Below, piece after piece: positions 22,478 through 31,577 of a stretch of 38,611 nt of DNA. The translations under genes were made by a program, and so were the position numbers. The notes below the pieces were generated by a model that saw only the letters and a program-made list of their open reading frames with translations, made no database searches and was not told where the DNA came from. The stretch's first letter is position 1; the number at the start of each line of letters is the position of its first letter. Origin of the DNA: Marinilabiliales bacterium (lineage in GTDB: Bacteria; Bacteroidota; Bacteroidia; Bacteroidales; PUMT01); the NCBI GenBank assembly GCA_007695015.1, contig REEN01000041.1, forward strand, positions 1 to 38,611, given 5' to 3'.

Positions 22478-23845
22478 ATGCCAAAGAATAATTACATCCT
22501 GGTAATTGACGATGATACATACATCTGCAATATTCTTAAAAAGTATCTGGAGCAAAATGATTTTAAAGTTGATATAACCTATAAAGGTGCGGCCGCCAAG
22601 GAACTGATAGCTCAAAATCATTACGATATCATATTATGTGATTACCGTCTTCCTGACTATGACGGCATGCATATACTCAGGTATACGCGGTCGGTAAAAC
22701 CTTTAATCCCGGTTGTCATTATGACAGCCTATGCTGAAATAAGCAAAGCCGTAGAATTGATCAAATCAGGTGCTTTCGACTACATAGTCAAGCCCATGCA
22801 ACCTGAAATGGTAATTGAGGTTTTAAACCGGGCACTGGACAGGAACAGCCAGGTAAAGTCAGTCGCGTCATTTTCTGAAAGCTTTATCCAGGGTAACAGC
22901 GAAAAAATGCTTGAGGTCATGCAACATGTTGAGATTGTTGCATCAACCGATATTACCGTGATGATAGAAGGTGAGACCGGCTCAGGCAAGGAATTCATTG
23001 CCCGCGCAATTCACCATTCCAGTAATCGCAGCAAAGCACCTTTTATACCTGTCGATTGCGGTGCAATTCCGGGAGAGCTTGCCAACAGTGTTTTGTTCGG
23101 ACACGTAAAAGGGTCATTTACAGGAGCCGTCAATGACAAGACCGGTTATTTTCAGGAAGCTAAAGGCGGCACCCTCTTCCTGGATGAGGTCGGAAACCTT
23201 TCCTATGAAAACCAGGTTAAGATTTTACGGGCACTTCAGGAGAAAACGGTTACCAGGATTGGAGACAACAAGGCACAGAGGGTTGATATACGACTGATTG
23301 CTGCCTCCAATGAAAACCTTCATGAAAAGGTTGAAGCCGGTGAATTCAGGGAAGATCTGTATCACCGGTTAAATGAATTCATGATAAAGGTTCCTGCTTT
23401 GCGTAGCCGCAGGGAAGATATTATTGAATTTGCCGGACAATTTATAAATCAGGCCAATAAGGCTTTTAACAAGAGCGTGCAGGGCTTGGATGATGAGGCA
23501 AGAGAACTTCTGCTTAAATATGAATGGCCCGGGAATATACGCGAGCTTCAGAATGTTATAAAAAGGGCAGTTTTGCTCAGCCCGGAGGATGTTATAAACC
23601 CCGGATTGTTTCCTGATGAGCTAAGGCTGCCCTTATCCGGCCTGAGCAGCGGGTTATCCGAAAAACCTTCCGGCGCAGAATTTACAGACCTCAAATCAGC
23701 AACCTATGTAAATGAAAGGGAACTGATACAGAATGCTCTTGAAAAAACAAATAATAACAAGTCACGGGCTGCACGGCTCCTTGGCATTGACCGTAAAACG
23801 CTATATAACAAAATAAGGTTATATAATCTGAAACAAAAGGATTAG
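22478..23845 (+). CDS. NtrC-family sigma-54 activator (REC-AAA+-Fis HTH)
   Basis: Second RpoN activator in the window, 455 residues. Receiver Asp55 lies in IILCDYRLPDYDG; the AAA+ domain has Walker A GETGSGKE (165-172), contact loop GSFTGA (212-217, close to consensus GAFTGA) and GGTLFLDEVGNL; the C-terminal Fis-type helix-turn-helix ends with SRAARLLGIDRKTLYNKI. No cognate kinase is adjacent, so it is an orphan regulator here; the hybrid kinase at 25,214-27,580 is a possible but unproven partner. The following gene on the same strand begins behind a very good -24/-12 promoter, which makes it a probable direct target. AtoC/ZraR-like by overall sequence, but the signal is unknown. Confidence 0.95.
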   Translation: MPKNNYILVIDDDTYICNILKKYLEQNDFKVDITYKGAAAKELIAQNHYDIILCDYRLPDYDGMHILRYTRSVKPLIPVVIMTAYAEISKAVELIKSGAFDYIVKPMQPEMVIEVLNRALDRNSQVKSVASFSESFIQGNSEKMLEVMQHVEIVASTDITVMIEGETGSGKEFIARAIHHSSNRSKAPFIPVDCGAIPGELANSVLFGHVKGSFTGAVNDKTGYFQEAKGGTLFLDEVGNLSYENQVKILRALQEKTVTRIGDNKAQRVDIRLIAASNENLHEKVEAGEFREDLYHRLNEFMIKVPALRSRREDIIEFAGQFINQANKAFNKSVQGLDDEARELLLKYEWPGNIRELQNVIKRAVLLSPEDVINPGLFPDELRLPLSGLSSGLSEKPSGAEFTDLKSATYVNERELIQNALEKTNNNKSRAARLLGIDRKTLYNKIRLYNLKQKD

Positions 23846-24008
23846 AAGCGCCTTATGCGTGGTCACTACCCTGCAGACTGTGTATTAATTCTACACTTCA
23901 CGGGTTTCCTGATGTAAAGATCAACATTTTATTCCAACCTCTGCCTGTAAATAACAACGGCCTTACCACCCTGAACAGAAATGGTTTTCAGGAATATGAT
24001 GAATTTGT

Positions 24009-24023
24009 TGGCATAAAGCTTGC
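24009..24023 (+). promoter_or_regulatory. Sigma-54 promoter of the coiled-coil gene
   Basis: TGGCATAAAGCTTGC, preceded by T, fits the -24/-12 consensus closely, with 10 nt between GG (24010-24011) and GC (24022-24023). The start would be near 24035, 49 nt before the ATG. The sole gene between it and the preceding activator's stop is the coiled-coil gene itself. An inverted repeat GTGTA/TACAC at 23880-23884 and 23892-23896 is a possible upstream activator site. Confidence 0.72.
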
Positions 24024-24083
24024 CTTATATCCTGGTATCTTATTAACCTGTTTTACAAAGAGTTTATTTCTAAAAAATTAGTT

Positions 24084-24986
24084 ATGGAAAACTTCAGAGA
24101 AAAACGACTTGAGAAAAAACTGGAGACACAACAGACTGTCAGTATTGTTGTGTCTATCATTCTGCTTCTGTCTTTGCTTGGTAATGTATTCCTTTTTGTG
24201 CGTCAGGGTACAATAACCGGGGAGAAAGATGAGCTTGAAGCCGAATTGAGCACCGTTTCCCAGCAACAGAGAGTTGCTGAGGCCTCAAATGTTCAGCTGA
24301 AAGCTGATATCGAGACGTTAAATACCAAAATTGAAGAACTTGGTGAAACCGCGGCCGGTCTTCAACTCGAAATTAACGCAAAAAGAGCCCGGATTAACCG
24401 GTTGAGCGGGGAAGTGTTTGAGATGGACAATCTGCGTGCACAAATAACAGAACTGGAGTCTTTTGAGGCAATGTACAGGGAGGTTCTTGAAGAAAAAGAG
24501 GAACTCATTGCAGAAGTTGCTTTGTTAAAAGAAGAACTCACCGGTGAGAAGGAGAGATTCGGTCTGCTTGAAGAAAAAGTTGAAAAAGCTTCATTTTTAA
24601 AAGCGTATAATATTTGTGTACATAACTTCAAAGAAAGGTGGATCTGCCGACCGGTAAAGATGGATGTTGCCAGGAGGGTTGACAGAACAACTGTCAGCTT
24701 TGAGATCAATGACAATATTTTTGTCGAACCCGGTGAAAGGGATGTCAACATGGTCATTACCGGTCCCCAAGGCAACGTTGTCAGTCCCTCGACCGACACC
24801 TTCCTTATTGAGGAAACCGGAGACTCAAGCTACTTTACCGGACAGCGCACTATGATGTATGAAAACGAACCGGTATCAATGTCTTTTACGGTTGATCATG
24901 CAACAAACCTTGAGAGCGGTACATACCTGGTAAAAGTATATATAGACGGAGAAGAAGCAGGTGGTAAAGAATTTTCGCTTGAATAA
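24084..24986 (+). CDS. Single-pass membrane protein with coiled coil and C-terminal beta domain
   Basis: Unnamed 300-residue protein. A short basic cytoplasmic tail is followed by one membrane segment (about 18-39), a long heptad-rich coiled coil (about 45-170, rich in Glu/Leu, e.g. EEKEELIAEVALLKEEL) and a C-terminal domain (about 175-300) that looks like an Ig-type beta-sandwich (TVSFEINDNIFVEPGE, YLVKVYIDGEEAGGKEF). By the positive-inside rule the coiled coil and beta domain are periplasmic, so it could span or brace the periplasm or bind envelope components. It lies behind a sigma-54 promoter and next to an activator gene, which suggests an envelope-stress or surface response. Function is not known; architecture is clear. 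Confidence 0.88.
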   Translation: MENFREKRLEKKLETQQTVSIVVSIILLLSLLGNVFLFVRQGTITGEKDELEAELSTVSQQQRVAEASNVQLKADIETLNTKIEELGETAAGLQLEINAKRARINRLSGEVFEMDNLRAQITELESFEAMYREVLEEKEELIAEVALLKEELTGEKERFGLLEEKVEKASFLKAYNICVHNFKERWICRPVKMDVARRVDRTTVSFEINDNIFVEPGERDVNMVITGPQGNVVSPSTDTFLIEETGDSSYFTGQRTMMYENEPVSMSFTVDHATNLESGTYLVKVYIDGEEAGGKEFSLE

Positions 24987-25029
24987 TGATGATACTGGTA
25001 TACCTGATTAATAACCTAAAAATAAAACC

Positions 25030-25218
25030 ATGACACTACTACAAATTATTTTTGCTGTTCTTGGAGCATTGTTCGTTGGCACAATGTTCTACTATATCTT
25101 TAAATATGCCGGCCCATGGGGTAACACCTGAAATTAATCCTTGTGCTAATTCTTGCAGGGATAGCAGCTGCTGACTGGGTCGGGCATGTAGTACCCGTAG
25201 TTCGAGGTGATGGCTATT
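25030..25218 (+). pseudogene. Small membrane protein gene, apparently frameshifted
   Basis: An intact 33-codon frame (25,030-25,131) encodes MTLLQIIFAVLGALFVG, a membrane helix, then FKYAGPWGNT and a TGA stop. Reading on one frame back, directly after Thr33, gives LKLILVLILAGIAAADW, a second membrane helix, followed by VGHVVPVV. A helix-GPWG-helix-G-VxPV layout is what I recall of small Bacteroidota membrane proteins of about 80-140 residues, so a single missing base near 25,127 would restore the protein. The second part runs into the antisense 3' end of the hybrid kinase gene. It lies 43 bp behind the coiled-coil gene, perhaps in its sigma-54 operon. Alternatives are a genuine 33-residue small membrane protein or sequencing error. 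Confidence 0.5.
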
Positions 25219-27580
25219 GTTCCTCTGAAGGCGTAATCTCCTTTTTTAATTCAGACAGCACCTTTTTCATTTCAGTGATCGTATCATCAACCAGTTTCTC
25301 AATACCTTCATGGTTTTTTGATATTAAAGCATTTTTCTTGAGAATTAGTAATTTGCGCACTACTGCCTGAGCCTCCAGATGCCTGTATGAGGGCAGTAGC
25401 TTATGGGCTGTTTCTCCAATCTGCTCAAGGTTTCCCTCCGAAATATAGTACCTGAATCTTTCAATTGCCTGATTTGAGTTATCAATGAATAGTTTGAGTG
25501 TCTGCTTCATGAATTCTGTGTCATTGCCTGCCATTTTCTGAAGCTCTGCCAGGTTGTAAGGCTTGGGACTTATCTCCTTTTTGAGGATTATTTCGGTTTT
25601 TGATTCTTTAAACCCGGTTGGTTCCCGGCCCATAACGTAACATATTTTATTAAAAAGGTATTCCTCTTTAAAGGGCTTTATTATAAAATCATTGATGCCG
25701 GTTTTTTCAAATTGCATTACATCATCCCTTAGGGCGGCAGCTGTCATGGCGATAATGCGTGTTTGATTGTCCTTTAATTTAACACGGACGTGTTTCGCAA
25801 CTTTTATTCCGTCAATATCGGGCATATGAATGTCAAGGAGTATCAGGTCATACCTGTTGTTTTTGATCTTATCCAAAGCCCGCGATCCGCTGTCTGCAAT
25901 ATCATAAGTGCAGTTTAATTTATCAAGGATCGTCTTGCCGAGCAGAAGGTTCAGGCTGTCATCATCAACCAGGAGTATTCTGATCCCTTTTAACTTCTCT
26001 TTGTTATCGTTATCATTGCCGGAGGAAAGCATATCCTTCTCACTCGCTTTCTCATATGTAAGAGTAAAACTGAAAGTGGTCCCGGTTCCTTTCCGGCTTG
26101 AGACTGAAAGACTTCCGTTTTGCAGCTCAATCAGGTTTTTGCATATGGCAAGTCCGATCCCGGTCCCCTCATAAATCTTCTCAATTTCCTCATCTCCGCG
26201 TTTATACTGGTTGAATATATCTTTAAGGTGTTTTTCGGAAATACCTATTCCGGTGTCAATAACATCGAACCTGATACTTATATCCCTGTCAGTTTCCTTT
26301 TGTGTTGAACATGCCAGCTCAACATCTCCCTTTTTTGTAAATTTTATGGCATTGCTCAGCATATTCATTAGTATCTGCTGCAGCCTGATGGGGTCGCCCC
26401 TTATGACCCTGTCTGCTTTTTCATCTATTTTGTATCTGAAACCTAAATTTTTACGTTCGGCCTTCGACGACAAGGCTTTGAATACAAACTCCACAGAGTT
26501 TCGTAAACTGAAAACATTCCTTTCAAAGCTGATCTGGCCAGCCTCGATCTTTGACATCACAAGTATATCATTCACAAGTGAAAGCAACAGCTCGGAAGAC
26601 CTGTCGATAATTTTTACATATTTTTTTTGTGTTGGAGAAAGTTCAGTGTTGCTTAATTGTTCAGTAAAGCCCATTATTGCATTAAGCGGAGTTCTGATCT
26701 CATGCGTGACCCTCGCCAGAAAACGATTTTTTGCCTTTCCTGCTTTTACAGCTTCATCCTTTGATCTTTTCAGAATTTTCTCTGTAAGTTTTTCTTCAGT
26801 AATATTTCTAACAATTATTATACCGGTGCTTACCTGATTATCTTCGAAAGTGAGGGGCTGGCCAATTAAGAGGTAATGATTACTCTTTAGTTTGTATTCT
26901 TTTTCTATTCTCTTTCCGTCAAGAACTTCCGGTAAATATTCCTCCCATTTCTTCGCCAGATTCCTGTCAGGTATCTCATTTAACTTTTTATCAATGAAAT
27001 ACTTCGATGAAGGTCCCGATTCTTTCAATCTGTTTCCTTCGGCCAGGATGAACCTTAATTCATTGTCAAAAACAAAGATATTCAACCCGGGAATTGTGTT
27101 CAGAATTACACGGTAGAGGTCAAAGTCTTTTTTGAGGATTTCACTGGTTCTGGAATATTCAGTAAAATCTTTCCCGGCAATCAGGATTCCTTTGATAGTG
27201 CCGTCTTCATCAACTTTAATTGTTTGTGCCTCAATGATACGCTCACTTCCGGAACGTGATTGCAGCCTGTATGAAGATTTCATGCTTTGAGCTTGTCCGC
27301 CGGCCAGAAGACTGTTGATCCCGGATTTCACCCTTTCTTTTTCATCCTTATCTATAAGCAGGTCGGTAAAACTGAGTTCTGACCAGACATCGGCACCTGG
27401 CATTTCCAGGACTTCACATGCCCTTTTATTCATGAATACAATTCTTCCGTTAATGTCTGCTGCAAGAATAAAAACCCCGAGTACATCAAAACTGCCTTTA
27501 ACAATAAGTGCAGTCTCTGTTTCGGCCTGTCCTGATTTAAACAACTCTCTCAAATACCTGATCTCATTTGGATTGTTCAT
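25214..27580 (-). CDS. Hybrid sensor histidine kinase (PAS-PAS-HisKA-HATPase-REC-Hpt)
   Basis: A complete phosphorelay in one 788-residue soluble protein. Two PAS domains (about 30-140 and 150-262), dimerisation/phosphoacceptor region with His293 in THEIRTPLNAIMGF, ATPase domain with N-box MLSNAIKFT, G1 DTGIGIS and G2 GTGIGLAI, a receiver with Asp583 in ILLDIHMPDIDG, and a C-terminal Hpt domain with His726 in ETAHKLLPS. No membrane segment is seen, so the signal is cytoplasmic. The Hpt output must pass to a separate response regulator; none with only a receiver is adjacent. It lies 111 bp behind the membrane glycosyltransferase on the same strand and might be cotranscribed with it. All phosphotransfer residues are present. 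Confidence 0.95.
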   Translation of the reverse strand: MNNPNEIRYLRELFKSGQAETETALIVKGSFDVLGVFILAADINGRIVFMNKRACEVLEMPGADVWSELSFTDLLIDKDEKERVKSGINSLLAGGQAQSMKSSYRLQSRSGSERIIEAQTIKVDEDGTIKGILIAGKDFTEYSRTSEILKKDFDLYRVILNTIPGLNIFVFDNELRFILAEGNRLKESGPSSKYFIDKKLNEIPDRNLAKKWEEYLPEVLDGKRIEKEYKLKSNHYLLIGQPLTFEDNQVSTGIIIVRNITEEKLTEKILKRSKDEAVKAGKAKNRFLARVTHEIRTPLNAIMGFTEQLSNTELSPTQKKYVKIIDRSSELLLSLVNDILVMSKIEAGQISFERNVFSLRNSVEFVFKALSSKAERKNLGFRYKIDEKADRVIRGDPIRLQQILMNMLSNAIKFTKKGDVELACSTQKETDRDISIRFDVIDTGIGISEKHLKDIFNQYKRGDEEIEKIYEGTGIGLAICKNLIELQNGSLSVSSRKGTGTTFSFTLTYEKASEKDMLSSGNDNDNKEKLKGIRILLVDDDSLNLLLGKTILDKLNCTYDIADSGSRALDKIKNNRYDLILLDIHMPDIDGIKVAKHVRVKLKDNQTRIIAMTAAALRDDVMQFEKTGINDFIIKPFKEEYLFNKICYVMGREPTGFKESKTEIILKKEISPKPYNLAELQKMAGNDTEFMKQTLKLFIDNSNQAIERFRYYISEGNLEQIGETAHKLLPSYRHLEAQAVVRKLLILKKNALISKNHEGIEKLVDDTITEMKKVLSELKKEITPSEEQ

Positions 27581-27691
27581 GTCTTAAAGATACTTAAAAC
27601 ATAAATTAATCCATTAAGTTAATCATTAAACCGGTAAAGCAGGTAAATTAAGATCATTGTTAAATTAGCGGTTTTGATCCCGACTTAATGG

Positions 27692-29782
27692 TTATATTTC
27701 ATAGATAAAAATTTCAAAATCATCTATATAACCTTTATCATTGTCAGGATTCCATATATAAATTTTCAGAACTGAATTACTCTTGATCTCCTCGTTTTTG
27801 ACCAATAAATCAAATTCCAGATGATGCCATGTGTTAAATACTCTGATGTCCTGACCCAGGCTCCTGCTCTCCCAGGAATAGACACCTTCGTCATCTTCTA
27901 TTGAGAAAACAAGCATAGATGAAGGCCTGGAAGAGAAATACCATTGGAATCCGGTTTTGATATACAGGTTTTTGTTTTTATCAACTTCTAAAGAATCCAG
28001 TGTGACATAAAAGGATGCTGAAAATTCATGTAGTTCCTGGGCCCTATGTCCGGAAAAAAATGTTTTTTCTGATAATGTGTACTCCTCATAAGTCCAGTTT
28101 TCATATACGTTTTGAAAATCATTTTTAGTTTGTAACAGCTTTTTACCCGACAATTCGGGGATAATGATTTCTGGTATTTCATAAATATATATCCCATGCT
28201 TACTGTTTTCAAAAATCAAAACATATGAACTGTCAATGTGCTTTGCAAAAAAGGGTAATCTGCCAGGTATATCTGAATAAAACCGGGTATGCCAGTTTAA
28301 AAACAGGTATTTCCTGTATTCATCTTTAATGTCACAGGCTGAAATGTTTGTGTAATCAACAAACTTACAGTTATCTGTATTATCAAATGCTGAATAATAA
28401 TTCCCGATATTCTTTTGCATGGGATCGGTAAATACGTAACACTTTTCTTCTGCACCAATAAAATATTGAAATACAATTTCTTTCTGCATTCTATATTTTA
28501 CTGTTGAAACTGAATAGATAAAAAACCTGAAAGGGGTTATTGACAATATGATAATAAATAAACCTATAAAAACAGTTCTGCGAGGCCTGGTCTGTTTATT
28601 AATTAATAAATAGAACACAAAAAGAACTGATAAAGGGAAGTACAGGGTATAAAAAACGGTTCTTTCAATTATAAAAGTAAAAATTGAAATCAAAACCAAT
28701 AAGCCGGTTATCTGATATTTATACTTTTTCTTAAAAATGAATTCCGTTAGAACAAATGAGGCAGCAATTGCAGCAATTGGAATCAAAAACAAGGTGTGTC
28801 TCGGGTCTGTCGGAACGGGATGATATGAAAAAGGGGAAATCGTCATAAAGTTAGCAGAAAGTAACAGGGTTACCGAGGAAACGAAATATAAAGAAAAGGT
28901 GTTATTAATTTTTAAGAGCTCCTTTAAGTTTTTCGCGAAAAATGCAGATATGATTAGAAGGTAAGAAACCAAAATACCCTCAATAGTATATGTTTCAAAT
29001 AGATCGTAGAATAATCTTTTCAGTTTAACAATCAGTGGCTGCTTGTCATAACTGTATATATATGATTGAGCTTGATTGGTTAACGATAAAACTTCAAAAC
29101 GTTTGAAAAAATCGCCGGTCAACAGCCATATGGTAATTAAATAAAGAGTCAGGATACAAACACCAAGGATAATCGAATAGATCCAGAACTTTAAATTACG
29201 TTTTTGCAAAATATCCGTTGCAAAAAGAACAAATGGTAAGGGTAAAAACAATACAGCAGTCTCTTTTGAAGAAAATGCCAGGAATAAGGAAACTGAAAAC
29301 AGAAAAGCATATTTTAATTCATTGGTCTTAGCATAAAATCTATATCGGTCTATCCAGTATATTGATAAAAGAAGAAAAAATGCAACATATATATCGGGCA
29401 TTATTTTATCCGTATAAAACAAAAAAACATTTATCAGCAGAGTTAGGGATAAACCAATGACAGTATGAGTTACACTGAATTTTTTTAAAGTATCATAAAC
29501 TATGTACAGTATTGATACAGAAATTAATAAAGATGGTAACGAGGATGAAAAATCGCTTATCCCGAAAATCAGGTAAGATAATGAGGTCAGTAGAATTATG
29601 GTAAACCGGAAACTAAAAGAATTATCGTACATGGTAACTCCATTCAGGAAATTTCTTGCAATCCTGGAGTATAGCATATCATCGTATCCGTAATGGCCAA
29701 AATATCCGAAAATATGGTTCAGAATAATTAGAACAACGAAAAACAGAAAGATGTAAATAGAAGTTAGCCTGCTAATAATCAT
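27692..29782 (-). CDS. GT-C type membrane glycosyltransferase (PMT/ArnT-like), AT-rich
   Basis: Polytopic membrane protein of 696 residues with about 10-12 hydrophobic helices in the first 430 residues and a hydrophilic C-terminal third. The first periplasmic loop holds YGYDDMLYSRIA with Asp34-Asp35, the usual metal/acceptor acidic pair of GT-C enzymes that use polyprenyl-phosphate sugars (families GT39/GT83 and relatives). KIMPDIYVAF and SSKETAVLFLP fit conserved positions of this superfamily. The C-terminal region (about 560-696, e.g. FSASFYVTLDSLEVDKNKNLYIKTG) looks like a beta-sandwich. Base composition and codon use are much richer in A and T than in the flanking operons, which suggests later acquisition. 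The acceptor (protein, lipid or glycan) cannot be told. Confidence 0.75.
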   Translation of the reverse strand: MIISRLTSIYIFLFFVVLIILNHIFGYFGHYGYDDMLYSRIARNFLNGVTMYDNSFSFRFTIILLTSLSYLIFGISDFSSSLPSLLISVSILYIVYDTLKKFSVTHTVIGLSLTLLINVFLFYTDKIMPDIYVAFFLLLSIYWIDRYRFYAKTNELKYAFLFSVSLFLAFSSKETAVLFLPLPFVLFATDILQKRNLKFWIYSIILGVCILTLYLITIWLLTGDFFKRFEVLSLTNQAQSYIYSYDKQPLIVKLKRLFYDLFETYTIEGILVSYLLIISAFFAKNLKELLKINNTFSLYFVSSVTLLLSANFMTISPFSYHPVPTDPRHTLFLIPIAAIAASFVLTEFIFKKKYKYQITGLLVLISIFTFIIERTVFYTLYFPLSVLFVFYLLINKQTRPRRTVFIGLFIIILSITPFRFFIYSVSTVKYRMQKEIVFQYFIGAEEKCYVFTDPMQKNIGNYYSAFDNTDNCKFVDYTNISACDIKDEYRKYLFLNWHTRFYSDIPGRLPFFAKHIDSSYVLIFENSKHGIYIYEIPEIIIPELSGKKLLQTKNDFQNVYENWTYEEYTLSEKTFFSGHRAQELHEFSASFYVTLDSLEVDKNKNLYIKTGFQWYFSSRPSSMLVFSIEDDEGVYSWESRSLGQDIRVFNTWHHLEFDLLVKNEEIKSNSVLKIYIWNPDNDKGYIDDFEIFIYEI

Positions 29783-30041
29783 ATTAATAAGCTGAATTGG
29801 TCAAAAGCTGATATGATAGTCAGGTATCACGGCTAAAAATACATACTATTACCTGAAAATCCCATTGATTCAATCCGGATTACAAACAAGAATGACAAAA
29901 CAGATAAGGAAACACGAAAGGCAACATTCCCTGTTCTTCAGGTATGTAACCATCGGGGACCGCGAAAACCGGCGCAGGGGTACAAAAGGACAAATTGAAG
30001 GCATTAAATCCTTCAATTTGTCTGATGGACCGTTAATGTTG
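29783..30041. other. Intergenic region with lpd terminator
   Basis: 259 bp between two minus-strand genes. Apart from the hairpin at 29989-30022 nothing is recognised; a short open frame from 29865 crosses the terminator and enters the antisense of lpd, so it is not credible. Confidence 0.5.
29989..30022 (-). terminator. Terminator of the pyruvate dehydrogenase operon
   Basis: GACAAATTGAAGG (29989-30001) and CCTTCAATTTGTC (30010-30022) form a 13-bp stem with an 8-nt loop. On the minus strand it is followed by CTTTTG, a short T-run, 20 bp beyond the lpd stop. Confidence 0.7.
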
Positions 30042-31475
30042 CTATTTTTTCCTTTTATGGATATGGGTTGCGTGGCCGTAGTAGACCTCGGCGGCTTCCA
30101 TGATCGTCTCTGAGAGGGTGGGGTGGGGGTGCACCGTAAGTTCCAGGTCCCGCGCCACAGCTCCCATCTCAATGGCCAGTGTGGCCTCCGATACCAGGCT
30201 GCCGGCATCCTTACCCACCATTGCCGCACCAAGCAGACGGTCGGTCTTCGGATCTATTAAAAGCTTGGTCAGACCGTTCTTTACCCCGAGTGTAACGGCC
30301 CTGCCCGACGCTGCCCAGGGGAATTTAGCCACTTCATACTCAATCCCCTGTTCCTTCGCTTCGGTCTCGGTAAGTCCGGTCCACGCGATCTCAGGATCGG
30401 TAAATACCACGGCAGGGATTGCCTTAGGTTCGTATGCCGTCTTGTGCCCCGCGATATGTTCGGCTGCCACCCGGCCCTCATGCGATGCCTTGTGGGCCAG
30501 CATCGGCTGACCGGTAACATCGCCTATGGCATAGATGCCGTTCACATTGGTGCGGCGAACCAGATCGACTTTTACAAAACCCCTGTCATCGGCCTCAACT
30601 CCCGCCTCTTCAAGTCCGATACCCGAAGTGTTTGGCCTGCCGCCTATTGAAACAAGCACCCTGTCAAAGGTGCCGCTGCTTTTTTTACCATCTGCATTCT
30701 CAAATTCAACGGTGACCTTTTTGCCCTTGACGGAGCCGGAGGCGACCTTTGTGTTGAACATAATCTTTTCCATCAGGTCCTTGCGCTCCTTTTTGAACAC
30801 CTCCCTGAGGTCGGCATCGGTACCCGGCAGTATGTCGGGTGTAAACTCGGCAATTGTAATATCCGATCCGAGAGACTTATATATTACGCTCATCTCGAGT
30901 CCGATATAACCGGCGCCCACCACCAGGAGTTTTTTGGGCACGTCCTTCAGTTCGAGGGCTGCCTCGGCATTCATAACCCTGTCGCCGTCAAAGTCCAATC
31001 CCTGAATTTCGCTGGGTGTGGCACCCGTGGCAATGATAAGGTTTTCAAACTCAATCTCCTGCTTCTTGCTTCCTGACCCGCCTTTTTTGCCATCAACGGG
31101 AGTGAATTCAATACTGTTGCGGCCTGTAAGTATGGCCGTTCCCTGCATGTAGCTTACTTTCCGGCTTTTCGCCAGCTGTCCCAGTCCCCCAGTCAGTTGT
31201 TTGACAACCGACTCCTTCCAGGCCCTGACCTTGTCAATATCCACTTTCAGCCCTGAAAAACTGAGTCCCCATTCACCGGCATGCTCCGCCTCCTCCCTGA
31301 TACGTGCAAAATGGAGAAGCGCCTTTGTGGGTATGCAGCCATGAAAGAGGCACACTCCCCCGGGGTCGGGTTTGGGGTCTATGAGCGTTACGTCAATACC
31401 GAGGTTGGCCGCCTGGAACGCAGCGGCATATCCCCCCGGTCCGGCACCCAGAACTATAAGTTGCTTTTTGTCCAT
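30042..31475 (-). CDS. lpd: Dihydrolipoamide dehydrogenase (E3)
   Basis: FAD disulfide oxidoreductase of 477 residues that reoxidises the lipoyl groups of the E2 subunit and reduces NAD+. The FAD motif is GAGPGGYAAAFQAA (10-23); the redox-active pair is Cys42/Cys47 in GGVCLFHGCIPTKAL, a Bacteroidota-style variant of GGTCLNVGCIPSKAL. The NAD-binding motif VVGAGYIGLEM and the second FAD segment YAIGDVTGQPMLAH are present, and the catalytic His-Glu pair is in HPHPTLSETI near the C-terminus. It is the last gene of the aceE-aceF-lpd operon, 102 bp after aceF. The gap contains imperfect CTGCAGTCA repeats but no clear terminator or promoter. Confidence 0.97.
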   Translation of the reverse strand: MDKKQLIVLGAGPGGYAAAFQAANLGIDVTLIDPKPDPGGVCLFHGCIPTKALLHFARIREEAEHAGEWGLSFSGLKVDIDKVRAWKESVVKQLTGGLGQLAKSRKVSYMQGTAILTGRNSIEFTPVDGKKGGSGSKKQEIEFENLIIATGATPSEIQGLDFDGDRVMNAEAALELKDVPKKLLVVGAGYIGLEMSVIYKSLGSDITIAEFTPDILPGTDADLREVFKKERKDLMEKIMFNTKVASGSVKGKKVTVEFENADGKKSSGTFDRVLVSIGGRPNTSGIGLEEAGVEADDRGFVKVDLVRRTNVNGIYAIGDVTGQPMLAHKASHEGRVAAEHIAGHKTAYEPKAIPAVVFTDPEIAWTGLTETEAKEQGIEYEVAKFPWAASGRAVTLGVKNGLTKLLIDPKTDRLLGAAMVGKDAGSLVSEATLAIEMGAVARDLELTVHPHPTLSETIMEAAEVYYGHATHIHKRKK

Positions 31476-31577
31476 GTTGATTGTTTTGATCGTTTATATC
31501 CTTTTCCCGCTGCAGTCAGGTAATACCTGCACACCAATGCTGCCTGGCAGTTACCAGTCCCTGCAGTCACCAGCCTC

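Noticed and set aside
25143-25370. A separate 75-codon gene
   Set aside because: Starts with GTG inside what looks like the second half of a frameshifted gene, and most of it is antisense to the hybrid kinase.
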